Shown: piece after piece, positions 33,548 to 44,715 of the stretch
How the letters are laid out: every line of letters begins with the position of its first letter
Position numbering within the stretch: position 1 is the first letter of the stretch
DNA from: Hevea brasiliensis
Taxonomy: Eukaryota > Streptophyta > Magnoliopsida > Malpighiales > Euphorbiaceae
Direction: 5' to 3'
Assembly: GCF_030052815.1 (NCBI RefSeq)
Contig: NC_079499.1
Span: 105,434,480-105,498,479, forward strand
Length of the DNA stretch: 64,000 bases
Position numbers and translations under genes: made by a program
Notes under the pieces: generated by a model
What the model saw: the letters and a program-made list of their open reading frames with translations, nothing else
Database searches by the model: none
Told to the model about the DNA's origin: nothing

Positions 33548-36244
33548 TTTAACACCCCAAATTTTTAAATAACTATTTTATATGTAAATTATAATATTTT
33601 ATTTTATTAAATATTATGAAAATTAAATTGAAATTTTTTGGATTTTTAAAATTGAGTTTGATTTTTTTAAGATAATAAATTTTATTGATTTTTAAAAATT
33701 AATTTAAAGACCACGTGGCAAAATTAAAAATATTCCATAAATTTTTTTGAGTTTTCGGTAATTTTTTTTGAATAGGCATCGTTTTGAGTCCCAGGACAGA
33801 GTAAAAATTAAATTTTGAGTCCCTTGAATTGAACTAGCCGAATCAAACTAAACCGGATTAGACCGATCAAATCGGACAACCTTTCCTTTTTCTCCTCCCT
33901 CTTCTCTCGCGTGCAGCACCTTCTTCCCTTCTCTCCATTTTTCTCTCTCTTCTCCCTTCCCCCACGCCTGCCGACCACTCCTAGCCCCTTCCCACTTGCC
34001 GGCGCCCCATCTGGACACCTCCCCACCGCCGGTCACAGCTTTTGTCATTGGAAAATCGACCTTGAATCCCTCCTCATGCACAGCACACTGTTTCACCTTC
34101 CTGAACAAATTTCGGCCAATCTGGCTACCAATCAGACTAGGTCTTATGTCCATTTTGTTCTACTCTTCGAAAGCCTTCCAAAGATACCAAGAACATGAAT
34201 TTTTATCGAGTGGTTTGTTTGATTTAGACTCGGGAAGTTTTAGCCCATTTCGATTTTTGGGCTAGAGTTCTCCTAAATCGGAAACCCCATGAAGATTCAG
34301 AGAGTACCAGCGTGCTCTACTCGGCAAAAGCTTCATCGTGATATAAATTTTAAAATTTTCTGACATCGAAAATTCGGTAGATCCTATGAACTTTGCAGTA
34401 TTTCTTCGAGCCTTTAATGAGCTTATTTGATTAAATAAAAATTATATTCTAACTTCTTGTGTTGTGGGCTTCGCATAGATGCTTTCGTTTCACAGAAATT
34501 CCACCGGTACCAGGATATGCATTTTCAAACCGAACAGGCAGTCTACTGGAATTATCTTGGAAGTAGGCCAATATTACAGTCCCCGTCACCATTTTCAGAT
34601 GCCTCGGACGCGTTCCCAGTGTCAGAATTGGCATAGATAAACCCGAACTATAAATTTTCTTAATTGTCTAGTGTTGGATTTAGAATAAAATCCTATAAAA
34701 TATTCATGGATAACTAGAAAATTATAATTCATTTTGCAATAGCCTTATATCATTGTTAAGGACCGTGGGGCAAAATTTTAGAATTTTTAGAACTAGTTTG
34801 AATGATTTTTGTAGAATGTCAATTTTAAGGACTACAACTGAATTTTCTGAGTGTGAGTTTTGCCTGGTTTGGAGGGCCCAGAAGGGGCCATGTGATGTTG
34901 TTGAGATGTGAGTTTGAGACTTGTGATTTTAAAAGTGTGATTTGAACCTCTTTGTAGGTTGGGTAGGTTATAGGTATAAGGAAAACTCTGTCGGATTTTC
35001 GGCATAAATTAGGACATCTTTTGTCTTTTTAAAGTCTTGTTTTAAAGTTAGTACTGATAACTTTATAATATAACTGTTTAGGTGATTAAGGTCAACCATC
35101 CTCCTTCACTCAGTCACACAGCAGCTTCTAGTTAATTAGTGAGCAGATATTAATTTAATTTATGATTTCAATATTATTATATATTCAAGACATACCCATG
35201 CATCATTTATAAGTATATGTATATACCTATTATTAGGCACGTCTAGTGTTACATTTCTATTTGATGAAATCAATGTGAGTATCGCCTTAGTGTAATTTGG
35301 AGCTCTGTGTGTGTGTTGGTGCGTGTGGCATGGCACTGGATATGGATAGGATGGGCAGATTAACTGGAGCTAGTCTCGCTGAGACCTAATCCTTTTTGTG
35401 ATAAGTCAGGGTGAGTACGGCTTTAAGTTGATCTCGTTGACCCCCACATTTGGATTATTAAGAGAAAATTCAGCTCGAGTTGATCTTGCTGGTAGGCATT
35501 GGATTAAAAGAACTGTATAGGGGATTAGCTTCCATATGCATACATATGTTGATGTGACATGCGAGTGTGTGAGTGCTCCAAATTATTATGTGTGAATATT
35601 ATTTGAATTTAGTTGAATATGCTGGTATTTATAGCATTTCATCCTTAGGGATGCATTAGTCATAGGTAGTTATAGAAATTATATTTAAAATCAATATCTT
35701 ACAATATGAGTCAAACGCTCACTCTTGTTTACCCTATTTTTCTTGGTTACAGGAGGATCTCATTCTTGTGATTAACCTGTTTCCTTCCTCGCAGGTCTCT
35801 TAGCAACAATATCAGTATTTCATAATATTAATTAAAAATCTAGAGCTCCGCATAAACTAAAAGTATTTCATTTAGTTTAAGACTGTAATAGTTTGTTTAT
35901 TTTTAAATTGCAAATCTATTATTTATGCATGTGTGGATATATGGGATGGGTATTTATCTTGGATGAGGGAGCTGAGCTCCCATTTGATTAAATTACTTTG
36001 TTGAAGATTGTGAGGGTGAGTTGAGCTTCCCAAATTGATATATTTTGTGATTACAGGTCCGGTGAGCTAAAAACTTTTTATTAGATAGTTCAATTTATGG
36101 TCGGACTCTATTTGCTTGTCTTCTTGAAATTAGACTACAGTGATGGGCCTTAGGCTTAGAATAGTTAGGCTTACTACGGCCTTTGGGGGCCTTATGCTGA
36201 TCCAAGTTCTAGTGTTAGTCCAGCCCATAATTTAGGTCATGACA
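33548..36244 (+). repeat. Gypsy 5' LTR
   Basis: It starts TTTAACACCCC (a decayed TG) and ends GTCATGACA. It pairs with 44716-47417. A pyrimidine-rich block (33885-33970) followed by a GC-rich stretch is also present in the 3' copy. ORFs in this block (for example 33848-34265) are LTR sequence read by chance. Confidence 0.93.
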
Positions 36245-36248
36245 AAGT

Positions 36249-36259
36249 TGGTATCAGAG
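36249..36259 (+). other. Gypsy primer binding site (tRNA-iMet type)
   Basis: TGGTATCAGAG lies four bases beyond the 5' LTR end, the usual place for minus-strand priming in plant chromoviruses. Confidence 0.9.
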
Positions 36260-36360
36260 TTTAGGCTCCAGATTCTTTGGAAAGAGTGTATTTAGGAATA
36301 TAAAAGGAGTTTTATTAGGAGTCACATGCGGAGTATAGGATCCATATGTGTCCTTACACT

Positions 36361-36365
36361 GTCAT
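36361..36365. repeat. Target-site duplication GTCAT, left copy
   Basis: GTCAT precedes the nested solo LTR and recurs at 39652-39656. Confidence 0.85.
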
Positions 36366-39300
36366 TGTCACACCTTATCTCTCTGTAAGGCATAACATGA
36401 TCCCGTAGAATACCTAATAACTACTGAACTTCACCTACTAATAATTCATTAAGTACACTACAAGGGATTTTAAAAGCTATTTTCTTACATTTTGAAAGTG
36501 GTGAGCATTTTGGTAGGAATTAAAATCATTTATTCAAAGCTTATAAACTAGTAAAAATTTTTGTCCAAATTAATTTTTACCACAAATTTTATAAAAATTT
36601 TGACAGAGTTTCATTTGTATTTGAAAAAAAAAACCGTTTTTCAAAAACCTGTAAAAAGTACTTCCAAAAATTTTTCACAACTCCCAACCACAAAATAATT
36701 TCAAGTCAATACATCTCAAAATTCTCAAAACAAACTATTTCATATCATTCCATCAATATTGTATGCACAATTTAAATTTACAGATATACAATCCAAAAAT
36801 AAAATTATTACAATTTATTATACAACTGCTCACTTTACATTGATACTTATGACATTACAGTATTTACATTAAAATAATTACAATGGTATAAAATAATACC
36901 TATACAAAAATGATCGAGAGTTCTTGTCAATCCCGCAGCTCACTCTGCTACTTTCTCTTTGCTCTTATCTGCGATAGCAAAATAAGCTATCGCTGAGTAT
37001 AAAAATACTCAGTGGTGCACAATAAAAATTTTAAATACAAAACATAAATCATTAATTGCCAAAATACAATTTAAATACTGCACAATTACATTTCACAAAT
37101 TATCAAAGCTTATAATAACACAATTTAGTCAAATAATTTAAGAAACACAGTGTTGCCAATTCATACACACTTAAAGCCATGAAACAAAATTTTCGATCAA
37201 TGCCGCGTTGTACATCACGACAAAGCAATCTACAACCTCACTAATCGAAATCAATAAGGGAGGTGGTTAGCTAGCTAATGAGTACTCATCCGATCTACAA
37301 CCTCAACTGGTAAACCAAAGAGGGAGGAAAGACAACCGATCTCACCCCATAAATAGAGGAGAAATAATAAGATACTGTCATGCTAAGTGTGAATCAAAAA
37401 TCAATTTCAAACATTTCATTCAAATGATTCGTGAGAAATCCAATAAATTTCCAAAGTGATAATTTCATTCACAAGATGGCAACACAATTCATAGTTAACT
37501 TCAAATTTTCATAAATCATACTAAATCAATTTTTCAATGACAAAAAGGCTCAAATAAGGTTTATTGTGCACAAACCTGACGTGAGTCGCCTCTAGGCCTT
37601 GACTCAGTCTCTCAGAGCTTCCAAGTTTTTTTCAGCTGAAACACACAGTTTCATAGTGTTTCAGTACCATAGCTTAGCATAAATCCAAAAATAAATTTAA
37701 CTTCACTTTTACCTAGCTCTAACGTGCTAAATTCAACGTTCTCGAAATTTTTGTATTTTGGGTTACTATTCACTATACTATTCAAGTCAAATTGTTGACT
37801 TTCTAAGGTTTAATAGGTATGGGAATTCCAACTTCACCCACATACCACATTTTGGTCACCAAACTTGTTGGTTTTAATCATTTTCTCAACACTTAAGTCT
37901 TTTAGGCAAAATTGTAAATTTTCAGTTTTTGGTGTTTCGGTTGCACTATTCAATTGGTTATTTTATTGTTAGAATTTGGCAAAACTTCCTTCATAGAAAA
38001 TGTTCCTTATTGTCTTAAGTTTATTCTCCTTTTTGAATCACTCCAATTGGAGTTTTGTAGCTCAAGTTATATGCAATTTACATTTACTGTTCATGCTGCA
38101 GAATTTATTTCTGGCAGATTTATTGCTCTAATTTCATTCAACAATTTGATCAAGTTAAGTCCATAATTTGGTCTAATTTTCTTCATATGAAATGTTCTAC
38201 TGTGTCTTAGGTTTCCATCGGTTCAAGAATCACCTAAATCAGAGTTTTCTAGAGAGAGTTATAGCTATTGAAACTTTACTGTTCATGTGATAAATCTGCA
38301 GTTTTGCAAATTCAGTGAGTCAACTTTGCTCACTAATTTGATTAGGTTAATGGCATAATTTGGGTTAGTGTTCTTCATGAAAGTTTTAGGTCTATATCTC
38401 ATCTAACTACTGGTAAAATTTCAGGTCATTTAGACCTTCTAGCTCAAGTTATGACCCAAACACGATTACTGTTCATGTGTACTATTCATACTACAGATTT
38501 TCAAGTTTGGTCAGTTTGTTCACTAGGTTTTGGTCACTTTTTGGGTATGCTTCCTAAATGAAAATTGTGTCATTTAGTGCCTATTTTCAGTCCCAATTGG
38601 TCCCATATCAATTGGACTTGTAAAATTTCATTTTTGGTCCCTCAAAGTTGACTTTTGGTCATACTTCATACCCAATCCGAATTTGGCTTTGATTCAAACA
38701 CTTCTAACACACTTAATTAGGTCACAAATGACTATTTTTCACTTCACATTAGGTCAAAGACACCATTTACAAGTTTTTCACATTTTGGATCTCTTACCCT
38801 AATGTCCAAAACCCTAATTCATGTCATTTGTTGCATTTAGCTACTTTCAAGGTCTTTAATCATAACCACTCACTAATTTAAGTTTCTAAACCCATTTAAA
38901 CCATTCAAATCATGCAAATCACCCTCCCCCTTCATGCTGGCCGAATTTCAGTTTGGTCCCTCAATAAATTTTCTTTCCATTTTAAGTTTATTTACAAGTT
39001 AATCAAGCTAAAAATGCAACAATTAAACTAACTTCACATCTTAAATCACTAACCTTGTTAGGTGTCTTTGAGCTTTCCTTTTTTCCTCTTTCTTTGATGA
39101 CCAATCTCCTTCCCAAGTGACTAGAACAAGTTTTTATTTTTCTATTAGTTCTTTAATTTAATTCTCGATTCTGAAATTTTCTTTTCTCCGATTTTACTTG
39201 ACAGTTAGGTCAGGAGTCAGCTCTCGGGGTCAATTGACCAAATTGCCCCTCGCCGGTTCATCCCGGTTTACAATTAATTTCATATTTCTTTCGGCTCCCT

Positions 39301-39651
39301 GACCTAATTATTTGACTGGCTTAACAGTTCTTTTTCGTAATTTTCTCTTTTCCACTGTGTTTGTAATGGTCCTAAGGACCGCGGCGTCACATTTTACGGT
39401 TCGAAATTTGAGTTTAAATCGACTTCGCAGTCATTCTCGAGAAGGTCACCCATCGCTGTGACTCTCAGCTCTTTTAACTTCTTATGTTATGTTTTTCTTA
39501 TTCGTACTTAACTAATTGAACATTACTAGTTATTTGTGTTTATGGCTTATTTAGTTGTCTTAAGTGTGATTCTAATCCCCTTAATTGTCCGGACCGACAC
39601 CGGTCACCGGAATAGTAAAATATACCAGGCTATGCAAATAGGAGTGTTACA
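36366..39651 (-). mobile_element. Solo LTR of a second Gypsy family nested in the first element
   Basis: A 3286-bp block begins TGTCACACC and ends GTGTTACA, with exact GTCAT duplications either side and no internal genes. The reverse complement starts TGTAACACTCC, a common Gypsy LTR start, so it is a minus-strand insertion into the leader of the larger element. It is related to the solo LTR at 48873: both carry 'gtcacccatcg(c/t)(t/c)gtgact' near the right end and a hairpin followed by TGGTGCA. Confidence 0.92.
36971..37012. repeat. Two consecutive perfect hairpins in the nested LTR
   Basis: GCGATAGC pairs with GCTATCGC (8-bp arms, 7-base loop). One base later CTGAGTAT pairs with ATACTCAG (8-bp arms, 4-base loop), sharing the C at 36993. 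GTGGTGCAC follows. The same place in the LTR at 48873 has a hairpin CTAAG/CTTAG followed by TGGTGCA. Confidence 0.75.
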
Positions 39652-39670
39652 GTCATCCTTGCATATAGTT

Positions 39671-39844
39671 TCTACTTTATGTGCCTGTATGTGATTATGA
39701 GTTGTAGAGATGCTTAGTATACTTTTTTTCTGCTTTATATGCCTGTATGTGATTATGAGTTGTAGAGATGCTTAGTATACTGTTTTTCTGCTTTATATGC
39801 CTGTATGTGATTATGAGTTGCAGAGATACTTAGTATACTGTTTT
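39671..39844 (+). repeat. 58-bp tandem repeat, three copies
   Basis: Three copies start at 39671, 39729 and 39787, each built on TCTGCTTTATATGCCTGTATG and ending in CTTAGTATACT plus T-rich sequence. They differ at only a few bases. They lie in the Gypsy leader between the nested solo LTR and gag. Confidence 0.9.
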
Positions 39845-39894
39845 GGATTTTTGTGGGCTAATGCTGCTGAATTTTAGGAAAAAATGTGTAGAGA

Positions 39895-42800
39895 TAGGAG
39901 AGTTGCCACAGCACCAGAACAGAAAGTGTCGGACGAAATATCGACACAAGATGAGGCACCTGCCCCAAGGAGACAGGGCAGAAGACCTAGAGCTGATCAA
40001 GTGGAAGAGTAGCAGCCACCAGTACAGGAACAATCCTTTATGGCCCAGGATCCTATGGATCCAATGGTAGCCACCCTAGCTGGTCTACAAAGGACCATTG
40101 ACATGATGATGTAGTATATGGTCCGCCCTCCACAACAGCAGTAGCCCTCAATATTGAGAGTGAAATCTTATAAATGAATAATAAATTTCAAGAAGTTGGT
40201 GCTTGGTTTTTATGATACTACAGAGGATGCATAGTGGTTTTTAGACTCTTGCAAATAGGCAGAAGTAGAGTTGCAGTTAACTGACAGGAGACTAATAGAG
40301 TGTGTGCAGCATGTGATGGGACCTGTGCCTAGATAGTGGATGATGTATTACGTGCTCCCTCGCATTGAGGGGTTATCCTGGGCACAGTTTATTGAACTGT
40401 TCATAAATAGGTTTGTGCTAGAAAGTTTCAGAGATCAAAAGTAGTGGGCCTTTGAAGCCCTAAAATAGAATGGCAAATTAGTGGATGAGTATGCTTCGGA
40501 GTTCTTGGAGTTCTTGGAGTTGAGCAGGTATGCCCCTACTGTAGTGGCCACAGAAAGTATGAAGGTAAAGAGATTTTTGAAGGAGCTAGACAGAAGGTAT
40601 GTGAACTTGGCCATATTGTCGGACCAGTCATTTGATGTGATAGTTGATCGCGCCATGCATATTGAAATTAGTTTATATGGGAGATGATGAAAGCAGAGTA
40701 AAGAAGAATAGAGCTGAAGGGTTATCTGGTATGCCATACATGAGTACCATGGGTGGTGGCAGCCAAAGTCACCATAGTGGAAAAAGTTGAGGGAACAAGA
40801 ATGCAGGCCTCAGACACAGAGCCAAAGGGTTTAGGTCGAGCTATGGTTTTAACAATAGACAGAGTTTGGGCTATAGTAGTTTTGAATCTGGTTCAGGATC
40901 TTCTTTGGCACCATGCACACAGTGTGGAAGAGTACACTCGGGGCCTTGCTTAGTGAGCTCCGGTGGGCATTTCAGATATGGCTAGCAAGGCCACTTTGTT
41001 AGAAAATGTCCCATATTCAGTGAGCACTCGATGGGGTCATAAGGTTCAGTTGCTAATGTACTCCGTCAGTTAAATCCTAGTACTTCCAGCATGGCAAGCA
41101 GCCAGTTCAGTGGCCAACAGGGCCGTAGTTAGGGAAGACGCAATTTTAGAGGTAGATTTAGAGGTAGGAGTCAATTTCAGGGTTTTACAACTCAGGGCAG
41201 AGGTTAAGCTCAGGTTTTCAGCCTGACACATCAGGATGGTCAGGCTTCAAATGCAGTGGTAGTAGGTATTCTTCTAGTCTATTCTTTTGAAGCACATGTT
41301 TTGATAGACCCGAGTGCTACGCACTCATTTATTTCCCCTATGTTCACCTTAAGATTGGGTAAGAATCCTACAACTCTAGAGTGTTTCTTATCTCTAGCTA
41401 CCCCTCTTAGTGACAACAAAGATTTAGATATGGTTGTTCTGCATAGCCCAGTGGTAGTTGATGGAAAGATTCTCTCGATAGACTTGGTTCCTTTATCAGT
41501 GATAAATTTTGATGTGATCTTAGGTATGGATTGGTTGTCAACTCATTATGCCACCCTAGATTACAGAAATAAAAAGATGTACTTCCATATACCTGGAGTA
41601 GAAGAATTTAGCTTTGAGGGTAACAGGAGCATGGCTCGGTACAACCTAGTGTTATCCATTTACACCAAGAAGATATTGAGGCGTGGGTGTTAGGGTTATT
41701 TGGCACTAGCAAAAGACACATCTATTGAAGGTGTCAATCTGGAAGATGTTCCTATTATTAGGGAATTTGTGGATGTATTTCCTGAGGAGCTTCCAGGGTT
41801 ACCATCGGATCAGGAGATAGAGTTCTGCATAGACATTGTGCTGGGTCTAAACCCAATTTCTATGCCACCCTACAGAATGGCACCAACAGAGTTAAAGGAG
41901 TTGAAGGAGTAGCTGCAAGAGCTTCTAGACAAAGATTTCATCTAGCCAAGCACTTCACCTTGGAGTGCTTCTATTCTATTTGTGAGGAAGAAGGATGGAT
42001 CTTTGAGGTTGTGTATTGATTATAGACAATTGAACAAAGTGACTATTAAGAACAAATATAAGCTTCCTTGGATTGATGACCTATTTGATCAGCTGCAAGG
42101 GGCTAGATTTTTCTCAAAAATAGACCTATGGCCGGGCTATCGCCAGTTAAGGATTAAGAATGATGATGTGCCAAAGACAGCGCTCAGGATTAGGTATGGT
42201 CATTATGAGTTCCTGATGATGTCTTTTGGACTCACTAATGCACCAATGGCCTTTATGTAAATAGGGTGTTTAGACCGTTCCTGGATCGCTTTGTCATTGT
42301 ATTCATAGATGACATTTTGGTGTATTCTCTAACTGAGGAAGAGCATGTGTGGTATCTGAGGATGGTATTGCAGACATTGAGGGAGCATTAGCTATATGCA
42401 AAATTTTCAAAGTGTGAGTTCTGGCTGGAGAGTATCTCATTCTTGGGACATGTGGTCTCTAGTGAAGGTATTTCGTTAAACCCTAAGAAATTTGAAGTAG
42501 TAACTGATTGGCTTAGGTCTACTACAGTCACAAAAGTATGGAGTTTTCTAGCCTAGCAAGCTATTACAGACGTTTTATGTAAAACTTTTCCAGGATAGCA
42601 GCTCCTCTGACACAGTTGACTCAAAAAAATGTCCTGTTCTTCTGGTCAGACGAGTGTTAGGAAAGCTTTCAGAAGCTTAAGGAATGTCTAACTACAGCTC
42701 CTGTGTTGACGTTGCCAGTGAGTAGAGAAGGATATACAGTGTACTATGATACTTCCAGAGTTAGGTGGGGGTGTGTCTTAATGCAGCATAGTAAAGTAGT

Positions 42801-44645
42801 GACTTATACTTTAAGGTAGTTAAAGAGGCATGAATAGAACTACTCCACTCATGATTTAGAGATGACAGCTGTAGTTTTTGCATTAAAGATCTAGAGGCAC
42901 TATCTGTATGGTGAGGTGTGGGAGATACACACTAACCATAAAAATTTAAAGTACATCTTCTAGCAGAGGGATTTAAATCTAAGACAGAGGAGATGGATGG
43001 AGCTTCTGAAGGATTATGACTGTACCATCCAGTATCACCCAGGCAAGGTGAATGTGGTGGCAGATGCCTTGAGCAAGAAATCTTCTAGTAGCTAGCACAT
43101 ATATCAGTGGAAAGGAGACTGTTGATTCGGGAGATACATGAGTTGATGGATCAGGGTCTGATCTTAGATATGACAGATGCCGGTGCACTTTTAACACATT
43201 TTAGAGTAAGGCCAAACCTACAAAATAGGATTAGAGTTTCACAGCACAAGGACCCACAATTAATAAGGATTGTGGAAAGGTTATAGCAGAGAAAAGATTG
43301 TGAGTTTGGGTTTTGTGTAGATAGTACCCTTATGCAAGGCTCTAGGGCATGTGTGCCTGATGTAGAGAACCTCATAAATGAGATTATGCAGGAGGCACAC
43401 TATGTACCCTATAATATCCACCCAGGCTCTACCAAGATGTACTATGATGTGAAAGATAGATACTAGTGGAATGATATGGAAAGAGACATAGTAGATTTTG
43501 TGTCCGAGTACTTAACTTGTTAGAAGGTGAAGTTTGAACATCAGAGGCCATCAGGAAAGTTACAGGAGATTTATATTTTAGAATGAAAGTGGGAAATAAT
43601 TACTATAGACTTTGTGACTGGGTTGCCTCATACCACACAGGGATATGATTCTATATGAGTGATTGTAAATCATCTGACTAAGTCGACTCACTTTTTGTTT
43701 GTGCGGATCACCTATTCTGTTGCCTAATATGCCAGGCTATATATTCATGAAATAATCAGATTGCATAGAGTTCCTGCTTCCATAATATCAGATAAGAGGC
43801 TCTAGTACACTTTTTGATTTTGGAAAAAGCCGTAGGAGGCACTTGGTACACAGTTTAATTTTAGCACAACCTTTTTTTTACCCTCAGACAGATTAACAGT
43901 CTGAAAGGACAATTCAGACCTTAAAAGATATACTTCGTATGTGTGTCCTGGATTTTGGAGGACAATGGGATAATCAGTTGCCATTAGTGGAGTTTGCTTA
44001 TAATAACAACTATGATTCTAGCATCGAGATGGCACCTAATGAGGCATTATATGGCAGGAAGTGTAGGTCCCCTCTGTGTTGGACAGAAGTTAGAAAGGCA
44101 AAAGTACATGATGTAGACTTAGTGCAGTATACTTCAGAAATAATTCATTTAATCAGGGAACATTTCAAAATAGCCTTCAGCGAGCAGAAGAGCTATGTAG
44201 ATCCCAGATGGAAGGATGTAGAATTTGCAATGGGGTGACTATGTATTCCTGAAGGTCTCCCCTATGAAAGGGATCATGAGGTTTGCGAAGAAAGGCAAGC
44301 TGGCACCCTGATACATAAGGTCTTTTGAGATCACGGACAGAGTAGGAGCAGTTGCCTACTGGTTGGAGTTACTACTAAGCCTTTCTCATATCCATCTAGT
44401 ATTCCACATCTCTGTACTTGGAAAGTACATTCCTGATCCTTCTCACCTGCTGCAACCAGATACAATGCAGTTAAATGAGGATTTACCCTTCGAGGAGTAG
44501 CTTGTTGCCATAGTGGACTATCAGATAAGATAACTTCGGTGAAAGTAGATCCCTATGGTTAAAGTTTTATGGAGGAGCCAATCAATAAAGGAATGCACAT
44601 GGGAGTCAGAGCAGGGTATGCGCAGCAAGTACCCGTATTTGTTTA
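39895..44645 (+). pseudogene. Gypsy chromovirus gag-pol, broken by many stops
   Basis: Gag spans about 39895-41230, with a retrotransposon-gag segment near 40481-40687 and a damaged zinc knuckle (CTQCGR...GHFVRKCP) near 40915-41010. In the protease (about 41256-41693) the active site reads DPSATHSF in place of DSGATHSF. The RT (about 41715-42400) has [22 protein letters not shown] and the catalytic FIDDILVYS near 42305. The integrase (about 43390-44150) retains TIDFVTGLPHT and FGGQWDNQLPLVEFAYNN. A chromodomain-like tail (about 44520-44640) has KVLWRSQSIKECTWE. Dozens of in-frame stops, often at positions expected to hold CAG or TGG, make it inactive. Confidence 0.92.
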
Positions 44646-44715
44646 ATATGTAATACTGTACCTTATTATGCCTTGTGTAAAATTTGATAATGAATTTTCT
44701 CTAAGAAGAGAAGAA

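Noticed and set aside
33848..34265. Overlapping ORFs of about 90-100 codons
   Set aside because: They sit in the Gypsy 5' LTR; the equivalent stretch of the 3' LTR (44871-45348) gives different broken ORFs.
36455..36470. CACTACAAG word suggesting a CACTA transposon end
   Set aside because: It lies inside a well-bounded solo LTR and has no partner terminus or subterminal repeats nearby.
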